Assembly: GCA_035549175.1 (NCBI GenBank)
Contig: DASZRL010000089.1
Coordinates: forward strand, 1 to 30,314
Direction: 5' to 3'
Length of the DNA: 30,314 nt
From: DASTSN01 sp035549175
GTDB lineage: Bacteria; Bacteroidota; Bacteroidia; Chitinophagales; Chitinophagaceae
Shown here piece after piece: positions 24,829-30,314 of this stretch (within the stretch, counting starts at the first letter, position 1; each line of letters starts with the position of its first letter). Both the position numbers and the translations under genes were made by a program. Below the pieces are notes generated by a model that saw only the letters and a program-made list of their open reading frames with translations, had not been told where the DNA came from and searched no databases.

Positions 24829-25284
24829 ATGATGAGGAAAATTTATGTATGCATGGCCATGCTGGGCCTTGCCTTTTCAGCCGGAGCGCAGCTCAATCCG
24901 GTAAGCTGGTCATTCACGGCCCGCAAGATTGCCGACAAAACCTATGAGGTGCATCTGACGGCAACCATCCAATCCGGCTGGCACCTGTATTCCCAGACCC
25001 AGCCGGGTGATGCCATTGCGATTCCCACCGGCATCAGCCTGAACAAAAATCCCCTGCTTACCGTGGAGGGGAAGATCCGGGAGATGGGTAAGCTGGAGAA
25101 ATTTCATGATGCCAAACTCGGCATTTCCGCCAACCAGTATTCCGGCAAGGTCGACTTTGTCCAGGTGGTGAAAATGAAGGCCCAAGCCAAGACCAACCTC
25201 AGCGGCAGCATCGAATACCAGACCTGTGACGATAAGAAATGCCTGCCGCCCAAAACAGTCAGTTTCTCCGTTCCTATTTCCTGA
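24829..25284 (+). CDS. Standalone DsbD N-terminal-domain-like protein with redox cysteines
   Basis: 151 residues (two adjacent ATG codons at the start). A signal peptide MMRKIYVCMAMLGLAFSAGA precedes a single immunoglobulin-like DsbD_N (DsbD alpha/nDsbD) domain: PVSWSFTARKIADKTYEVHL, SGWHLYSQTQPGD, then YQTCDDKKCLPP. Cys133 and Cys138 sit where the catalytic pair of nDsbD lies, four residues apart instead of five in E. coli. In the family this domain accepts electrons from the thioredoxin-like cDsbD and passes them to periplasmic thiol proteins. The full-length dsbD starts 65 bp downstream on the same strand, so the two are probably cotranscribed and cooperate. A near-consensus -7 GATATTTG at 24800-24807 may drive both. 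Confidence 0.85.
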   Translation: MMRKIYVCMAMLGLAFSAGAQLNPVSWSFTARKIADKTYEVHLTATIQSGWHLYSQTQPGDAIAIPTGISLNKNPLLTVEGKIREMGKLEKFHDAKLGISANQYSGKVDFVQVVKMKAQAKTNLSGSIEYQTCDDKKCLPPKTVSFSVPIS

Positions 25285-25349
25285 ACCCAGGTATTGTCCT
25301 TTCCGGCCAGGCGGTTACCCAAAACCTGCCGGCCCAAAACCGGATTTTC

Positions 25350-27293
25350 ATGAAACGACGCTTTCCCCCGCTGGTTGCCGTCCTCTTATTGATCCTGCCG
25401 GCCATCAGCGGCTATTCCCAGACTTCGCCGTATACCTGGGAAGCTTCAGCCAGGAAACTGGCCCCCGGCACCTACGAACTGACCTTTTCCACGCGGGGCG
25501 CTGCCGGGTGGGAGCTTTACGCTCCCAACCAGGTGCTGGCGGAGGTCCGCATGGCCGACCTGATCCTGCCGGATTCCACCATTACGCGCGAACCCGCCTT
25601 CCGGGATTCCGGTTCCTACCAGGTGGTGAAGAGCCCCCTGTTTGACAATGCCCCGGTCAAGATCTATCCGGGCGCCTGTTCCTGGACCGCCACCATCCAT
25701 TTTTCCGGCGAGGTCCCGGGCCAGCTGACCGGGAAGCTGACCTATTCCTACGGCCACAAGGACGCGTTTTATCCCGCTACGCCCTATGCGTTCAGCCTGC
25801 ACCTGGAGGGTGGGGTACAGGCCACGACCCGGATCCGCATTCCCACCATCGACATCCAGCACCCGGTAAGCAACTGCGGCGATGAGGATACCGGGCAAAA
25901 GAGCCTGATGGGCATCTTCCTGTTGGGGCTCGCTGGCGGGTTCATTGCCCTGCTGACGCCCTGCGTCTTTCCCCTGATCCCGCTCACAGTCTCTTTTTTT
26001 ACCAAGCGGGCAGCCAACAAGAAGCGCGGCCTGGGTCATGCCCTGCTGTACGGATTTTTCATTTTCCTGATCTATGTCCTGCTCAGCCTGCCGTTTCACC
26101 TGGTGGACAAGGTCAACCCCGAGATCCTCAATAACCTATCCACCAATATCTGGCTGAACCTCCTGTTTTTTGCCGTATTCGTGGTATTTGCCATCTCCTT
26201 TTTCGGTTATTTCGAGATCGGGCTGCCGCCCGGACTGGCCAGCCGGGTGGATGCCCGATCCGGCCTGGGCAGCTGGGGTGGAATCTTCTTTATGGCCCTG
26301 ACCCTGGCCATCGTCTCATTTTCCTGCACAGGCCCCATCCTGGGATCCCTGCTGGCCGGTGTATCCAACCAGGGGGCCTGGCCCCTGACGGCGGGCCTGG
26401 CCGGATTCGGGCTGGCACTGGCCCTTCCCTTTGCCTTGTTTGCCCTTTTCCCCAAATGGCTGCATTCCCTTCCCAAATCAGGAGGCTGGCTCAATACGGT
26501 CAAAGTGGTTCTCGGGTTCTTGGAGCTGGCCATGGCCGTCAAATTTCTTTCCAATGCGGACCTGGTCAAACAATGGGGACTCCTGAAGCGTGAATTGTTT
26601 ATCGGCATCTGGGTCGTCATTGGTACGGCCATCGTGCTGTACCTGTCCGGGGTCATACGTTTTCCCCATGACGGTCCGCGGACCCCGATCGGCCGGGTGC
26701 GGGGTGCCTTTATCCTTTTGTTTGCCGCGGCCACCCTGTACCTGGTGCCCGGCCTGACCAATACGCGGGCGGCCAACCTGCGGCTGATCAGCGGGTTCCC
26801 GCCCCCGATGTGTTACAGCCTGTACAAAAACCCGGTCAACTGTGCCGAAAAATTTGAGCCCCTGCGTGATTATGACCAGGCCCTGGCCCTGGCGCGCAAG
26901 GAACATAAGCCGCTGCTGATCGATTTTACCGGGTGGGCCTGTGTGAACTGCCGCCGCATGGAGGAAAAGGTCTGGACGGATCCCGAGGTGGCCCGCCTGA
27001 TGCGCGAGGAGTTCGTGGTGGTTTCCCTGTACGTGGATGAGCGCAAGCAGCTGCCTGTCTCCAGGCAGCTGACCTATACGACCCGTACCGGCGGTTCAAA
27101 GGCCATTCTTACGGTCGGGGATTTGTGGTCAACCTTTCAATCGGAAAATTTTAACGCAGTAGCCCAGCCGCAGTATGCGATCCTCAGTACGGGCGAGCGG
27201 GCCCTGACCCGCACCAAGGCCTATACGCCTTCCCCCCGTGAATTTGCCGGCTGGCTGCAGTGCGGCCTGCAGGCATTCAGGCAAACACCCTGA
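25350..27293 (+). CDS. dsbD: Protein-disulfide reductase DsbD (N-terminal domain degenerate)
   Basis: 647 residues from the ATG at 25350 (MKRRFPPLVAVLLLILPAIS signal peptide); an earlier in-frame start at 25239 would lie inside the preceding gene. It transfers electrons from cytoplasmic thioredoxin across the inner membrane. Residues 25-155 are a DsbD_N-type domain, but where the redox motif belongs it reads YSYGHKDAFYPATP (133-146) with no cysteine. The transmembrane domain follows with eight or so segments; its redox Cys are Cys205 in LLTPCVFPLIP and Cys326 in FSCTGPILGSL. The C-terminal thioredoxin-like domain has WACVNC (Cys531, Cys534). So tDsbD and cDsbD look functional while nDsbD does not. 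The preceding gene encodes a domain that keeps both Cys and may substitute. A hairpin terminator follows 45 bp after the stop. Confidence 0.93.
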   Translation: MKRRFPPLVAVLLLILPAISGYSQTSPYTWEASARKLAPGTYELTFSTRGAAGWELYAPNQVLAEVRMADLILPDSTITREPAFRDSGSYQVVKSPLFDNAPVKIYPGACSWTATIHFSGEVPGQLTGKLTYSYGHKDAFYPATPYAFSLHLEGGVQATTRIRIPTIDIQHPVSNCGDEDTGQKSLMGIFLLGLAGGFIALLTPCVFPLIPLTVSFFTKRAANKKRGLGHALLYGFFIFLIYVLLSLPFHLVDKVNPEILNNLSTNIWLNLLFFAVFVVFAISFFGYFEIGLPPGLASRVDARSGLGSWGGIFFMALTLAIVSFSCTGPILGSLLAGVSNQGAWPLTAGLAGFGLALALPFALFALFPKWLHSLPKSGGWLNTVKVVLGFLELAMAVKFLSNADLVKQWGLLKRELFIGIWVVIGTAIVLYLSGVIRFPHDGPRTPIGRVRGAFILLFAAATLYLVPGLTNTRAANLRLISGFPPPMCYSLYKNPVNCAEKFEPLRDYDQALALARKEHKPLLIDFTGWACVNCRRMEEKVWTDPEVARLMREEFVVVSLYVDERKQLPVSRQLTYTTRTGGSKAILTVGDLWSTFQSENFNAVAQPQYAILSTGERALTRTKAYTPSPREFAGWLQCGLQAFRQTP

Positions 27294-27337
27294 CGGACCG
27301 GCCGGCTGACAGACCGGCATTCCCTCCCGCAAACGGA

Positions 27338-27370
27338 GAAGAGCCCCGGACCATCGCTCCGGGGCTCTTC
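27338..27370. terminator. Hairpin terminator between dsbD and the convergent sigma factor gene
   Basis: A perfect 13-bp inverted repeat: GAAGAGCCCCGGA (27338-27350) and TCCGGGGCTCTTC (27358-27370), with a 7-nt loop. It lies between convergent genes and is symmetric, so it could stop transcription from both sides. There is no T-run directly after the stem on either strand, so terminator function is likely but not certain. Confidence 0.6.
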
Positions 27371-27378
27371 AAGTTGGT

Positions 27379-27470
27379 GTCATTCTGTAGCAGCCTCCCG
27401 GCTGGCAAGCAGGGGAAAACGGCCGGTTTATAGCGGTTTCCGTAGTCTCCGGGGGGAGATACAGAATGAC
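27379..27470. repeat. REP-like imperfect palindrome in the dsbD / sigma factor intergenic region
   Basis: GTCATTCTGTA (27379-27389) and its exact complement TACAGAATGAC (27460-27470) flank about 70 bp. Just inside are CTCCC and GGGAG arms that could extend the pairing after a small asymmetric bulge. Dispersed palindromes beginning GTCATTCTG and ending CAGAATGAC are familiar in Bacteroidota genomes, as I recall. Only one copy is in this window, so its repeat nature is inferred. Confidence 0.45.
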
Positions 27471-27495
27471 GAGTCGTTCTGCGTGCAGCGGGCGC

Positions 27496-28077
27496 CTAAA
27501 GGGCAATCTGCTTCTGCATCATCATTTTGCGCAGGTTGATCAATCCGTAGCGCATACGGCCCAGGGCCGTATTGATGCTGCAATTGGTCACGGAGGCAAT
27601 CTCCTTGAAACTCATGTCGGCATAATGGCGCAGGATGATCACTTCGCGCTGGTCTTCCGGAAGGCGGTCCAGCATTTCCCGTACCCGGTCATAGCTCTGG
27701 CGCTTCATCATCCGGGAATCCACCCCTTCTTCGGTAAAGTTGAGGACTTCGAAGATGTCCTTGTCTTCCCCGTTGCGGATCATGGGCGTGCGCTTCACCT
27801 TGCGGAAATGGTCCACGCACAGGTTATGGGCGATCCGGGTGGCCCAGGGGAGAAACTTCCCCTCGTCGGTATACCGGCCGCTGCGGATCGTGTCGATGAT
27901 GCGGATAAACACGTCCTGGAAGATGTCTTCGGCCAGGTATTTGTCTTTGACGAGGAACAGGATCGAGGTATACAGTTTTTCTTTATGCCGCAGGATAAGT
28001 ACTTCCAGGGCTTCGAGGTGGCCATCCCGGAAAAGATGGATCAATTCGTGGTCGGTCCGCTTTGACAAGGATTTCAT
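27496..28077 (-). CDS. ECF-type RNA polymerase sigma factor (sigma-70 family)
   Basis: 193 residues with regions 2 and 4 only. Region 2 (about 20-95) contains LILRHKEKLYTSILFLVKDK, AEDIFQDVFIRIIDTIRSGR and FLPWATRIAHNLCVDHFRKV. Region 4 (about 130-185) contains LPEDQREVIILRHYADMSFK and the helix-turn-helix EIASVTNCSINTALGRMRYG. The sequence is of the sort widely conserved across Bacteroidota, where such factors often have no adjacent anti-sigma gene; none is seen here. It is divergent from uvrA with 251 AT-rich bp between them. I found no full TAnnTTTG on its own strand in that region, so it may depend on a different sigma factor or on itself. Confidence 0.93.
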   Translation of the reverse strand: MKSLSKRTDHELIHLFRDGHLEALEVLILRHKEKLYTSILFLVKDKYLAEDIFQDVFIRIIDTIRSGRYTDEGKFLPWATRIAHNLCVDHFRKVKRTPMIRNGEDKDIFEVLNFTEEGVDSRMMKRQSYDRVREMLDRLPEDQREVIILRHYADMSFKEIASVTNCSINTALGRMRYGLINLRKMMMQKQIAL

Positions 28078-28244
28078 AAACTCCTACAGGTTTAGGTGTT
28101 CAAGGATATTGGTTACGATTGGATTTTAAAAAAACGTTGTGTAAAAGTTTATGCGATAGGCGAGTTAATTTTTGGCTCTTCGGATATTGTTTGGAAAATA
28201 AAAGTAGGTTTTTTTCATAAACGTGCAAACAATTCTAATGCACA

Positions 28245-28262
28245 TACGTACTCTTACGTACT
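28245..28262. repeat. Tandem TACGTACT pair upstream of uvrA
   Basis: TACGTACT occurs at 28245-28252 and again at 28255-28262. Each contains the palindrome TACGTA and the copies are 10 bp apart, one helical turn. They lie in the AT-rich 251-bp region between the divergent sigma factor and uvrA genes, about 45-65 bp before the uvrA -7 element. This geometry suits two adjacent dimer-binding sites; the protein is unknown. Confidence 0.35.
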
Positions 28263-28290
28263 AAGAAAACGTTAAACATTTCTCGCAAAA

Positions 28291-28316
28291 TTGCACTGGA
28301 TAAGGGGTTACATTTG
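28291..28316 (+). promoter_or_regulatory. Promoter of uvrA (Bacteroidota type)
   Basis: TACATTTG (28309-28316) is a full TAnnTTTG match. TTG (28291-28293) stands 15 bp upstream, a little closer than the usual -33 spacing. The start of transcription would be near 28322, leaving a leader of only about 7 nt before the ATG at 28329. Confidence 0.45.
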
Positions 28317-28328
28317 CCTGAGCTAAAA

Positions 28329-30314
28329 ATGGGAAAGTCAATAAAAGCGAAAAACTCCGTGGAGGGCCGGACCGTAAAATCCGCAGAAAACATTCTGATC
28401 AAGGGGGCCCGGGTCCACAACCTCAAAAATATCCAGGTAGAAATCCCGCGTAATAACCTCGTGGTGGTGACCGGGGTCTCCGGTTCGGGCAAATCCTCCC
28501 TGACCATCGACACCCTGTATGCGGAAGGCCAGCGGCGCTACGCCGAAAGCCTGAGTGCCTATGCCCGCCAGTTCCTGAACCGGATGAACAAACCCGACGT
28601 GGATTACATCAAGGGACTCTGCCCGGCCATTGCCATCGAACAGAAGGTCATTACGCGCACCCCGCGCAGCACGGTGGGCAGCCTCACTGAAATTTATGAC
28701 TACCTCCGCCTGCTCTTTGCCCGGATCGGCCAGACCATTTCCCCGGTTTCCGGCCGGGTGGTAAAAAAGGATGATGTCCAGGATGTGGTGGCCGCCATAG
28801 CCGGGCGGCAGCCGGGAGACCGGGTATACATCCTGGTTGCCCTGCGGCAGCATGCCAACCGGCAGCTGCGCGAGGAGCTAAATATCCTGGTGCAGAAGGG
28901 TTTTTCCCGGATCTACCTCCGCCCGGCAGGCGGGGCCCCGGGTGAAATCATCCGGCTGGAGGACCTGCTGGAAGCAACGGACAAGCAGCTTAGGGAAAAA
29001 CTGGTCCCGGCGGGCGCTGCCGCCCCGGTATACACCCTGATCGACCGGATCGTGGTCAAGGAATTTGATGAGGACGACCGTCACCGTCTGGCGGACTCGG
29101 TCGGTACGGCCTTCTATGAAGGCGAGGGCGATGTCTACCTGGAAGTGAACGGCCAGGAACTGCTGCACTTCAACAACCGGTTTGAACTGGACGGGATGCA
29201 GTTCGAGGAACCCGTTCCCAACCTGTTTTCCTTTAACAATCCCTTCGGGGCCTGCCCGACCTGCGAAGGCTTCTCCCAGGTCCTGGGTATCGACGAGGAA
29301 CTGGTCATTCCGGACCGGAACCTGAGTGTGTATGACGGCGCCGTGGCGCCCTGGAAGGGCGAGAAGCTCGGCTGGTGGCGGGAGCAGTTCATCAAGGGGG
29401 CCAAAAAATTCAATTTTCCCATCCACAAACCCATCGCGGAACTGACCGACCGGCAATATGCGGTCCTGTGGGACGGGAACGATCATGTGCACGGTATTCA
29501 TGACTTTTTCAGGGAAGTGGAGCAGAATCTCTATAAGGTGCAATACCGGGTTTTGCTCAGCCGCTACCGGGGAAGGACTACCTGCCCGGATTGCAGGGGT
29601 TACCGGCTGCGCAAGGAGGCCCTCTATGTCCAGGTGGGTCAGCGCCATATCGGTGAACTCAGCGAACTGCCGGCCAGGGACCTGATGGCCTGGTTCCGGG
29701 ACCTGCAGGAAAACCTGACGGACTACCAGAAGCAGGTGGCCCGGCGCATTCTGCTGGAGATCGAAAACCGCCTGGCCACCCTGCTGAAGGTCGGCCTGGG
29801 TTACCTGACCCTGAACCGCCTGGCCAACACACTCAGCGGCGGGGAGAGCCAGCGGATTCAACTGACCCGCAGCCTGGGCAGCAACCTGACCAATTCCCTC
29901 TATATCCTGGATGAGCCCTCCATCGGCCTGCATCCCCGGGACACCGCCAACCTGATCGGCGTACTCAAGGAACTGCGCGACCTGCAAAATACCGTGGTGG
30001 TGGTGGAACACGATGAGATGATGATGCGGGAGGCGGATCATATCATCGATATGGGCCCCCTGGCCTCCCACCTGGGCGGGGAAGTCATTGCCGAGGGGAA
30101 CTATGAACAGATCCTGGCAAATCCTGCCAGCCTGACCGGCCAATACCTGGGCCGGCAATTGCGCATCGAACCGCCCCGGCACGTGCGCACATGGACCCAA
30201 TCCATCCGCATCGAAGGGGCCCGTCAGCATAACCTGAAAAATATTACCGTTCAGCTACCCCTGAACGTGCTTTGCGTGGTCAGCGGCGTGAGCGGTAGCG
30301 GCAAGACCACCCTG
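28329..30314 (+). CDS. uvrA: Excinuclease ABC subunit A, UvrA (3' end outside window)
   Basis: The first 662 codons of UvrA (family length about 940-950); the window ends inside the second Walker A (VSGVSGSGKTTL). UvrA is the damage-recognition ATPase of nucleotide excision repair, loading UvrB on DNA. The first Walker A GVSGSGKSS is near residue 50, followed by the diagnostic RRYAESLSAYARQFLNRM and PRSTVGSLTEIYDYLRLLFA. CPTC (Cys309, Cys312) and CPDC (Cys419, Cys422) are present. The ABC signature LSGGESQRI starts at residue 502, then LDEPSIGLHPRD (Walker B) and VVEHDEMMM. The first CxxC of zinc module 1 is missing (residues about 280-300 read HFNNRFELDG...), and a second usual CPxCG site reads SPVSG at 138-142. 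Both substitutions are, as I recall, common in Bacteroidota UvrA. Confidence 0.97.
   Translation, partial: MGKSIKAKNSVEGRTVKSAENILIKGARVHNLKNIQVEIPRNNLVVVTGVSGSGKSSLTIDTLYAEGQRRYAESLSAYARQFLNRMNKPDVDYIKGLCPAIAIEQKVITRTPRSTVGSLTEIYDYLRLLFARIGQTISPVSGRVVKKDDVQDVVAAIAGRQPGDRVYILVALRQHANRQLREELNILVQKGFSRIYLRPAGGAPGEIIRLEDLLEATDKQLREKLVPAGAAAPVYTLIDRIVVKEFDEDDRHRLADSVGTAFYEGEGDVYLEVNGQELLHFNNRFELDGMQFEEPVPNLFSFNNPFGACPTCEGFSQVLGIDEELVIPDRNLSVYDGAVAPWKGEKLGWWREQFIKGAKKFNFPIHKPIAELTDRQYAVLWDGNDHVHGIHDFFREVEQNLYKVQYRVLLSRYRGRTTCPDCRGYRLRKEALYVQVGQRHIGELSELPARDLMAWFRDLQENLTDYQKQVARRILLEIENRLATLLKVGLGYLTLNRLANTLSGGESQRIQLTRSLGSNLTNSLYILDEPSIGLHPRDTANLIGVLKELRDLQNTVVVVEHDEMMMREADHIIDMGPLASHLGGEVIAEGNYEQILANPASLTGQYLGRQLRIEPPRHVRTWTQSIRIEGARQHNLKNITVQLPLNVLCVVSGVSGSGKTTL

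Noticed and set aside
28878..30230. A 450-codon open frame antisense to uvrA
   Set aside because: The uvrA reading is certain from Walker, signature and CxxC motifs; the antisense frame is a codon-bias artefact.

Overview
The window is chromosomal DNA from a member of the Bacteroidota, most likely a GC-rich relative of the Chitinophagaceae (inference). The signs are: Bacteroidota-type promoters (TTTG about 20 bp before TAnnTTTG) upstream of metG, kup, purQ and uvrA; few obvious Shine-Dalgarno sequences; several Bacteroidota-restricted families (DUF5777 barrel, DUF6427-like membrane protein, an ECF sigma factor paired with a membrane-anchored barrel protein); and MetG and UvrA proteins of the form usual in that phylum. 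I see no rRNA, tRNA, CRISPR array, insertion sequence or prophage gene. Coding density is high and no gap reaches 300 bp; the largest is the AT-rich 251 bp upstream of uvrA.

Layout. 1-1734 (minus): an ECF sigma factor followed by a membrane-anchored barrel protein cut by the window edge. 1881-4271 (minus): a bifunctional beta-oxidation enzyme, divergent from a MOFRL-type glycerate 2-kinase (4478-5833, plus). 5830-9075 (minus): a probable five-gene operon encoding a diheme cytochrome c lipoprotein, a monoheme cytochrome c lipoprotein, an anchored OB-fold protein, a secreted YceI protein and a DUF5777 outer-membrane barrel. This is the best candidate for an undescribed cell-envelope redox system. 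9273-15333 (minus): a 1294-residue AsmA-like protein and methionyl-tRNA synthetase. 15535-17468 (plus): two overlapping LD-carboxypeptidase paralogues, one exported and one cytosolic. 17497-19156 (minus): two membrane-anchored alpha/beta-hydrolase paralogues, tail-to-tail with the carboxypeptidases. 19221-21191 (minus): a Kup potassium transporter. 21436-23963 (plus): a secreted protein of unknown function and a DUF6427-like membrane protein. 24023-24697: purQ. 24829-27293: a standalone DsbD N-terminal-like protein that keeps its redox cysteines, followed by a full DsbD whose own N-terminal domain has lost them. 27496-28077 (minus): a second ECF sigma factor. 28329 to the end: uvrA, 3'-truncated by the window.

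The genes are mostly housekeeping and envelope functions: peptidoglycan turnover (LdcA pair), lipid or envelope transport (AsmA-like), periplasmic thiol redox (the DsbD module) and envelope electron transfer (the cytochrome cluster). The main themes are tandem paralogue pairs that differ in localisation or catalytic residues, and split redox modules. All functional calls rest on motif recognition by eye; no database search was run.
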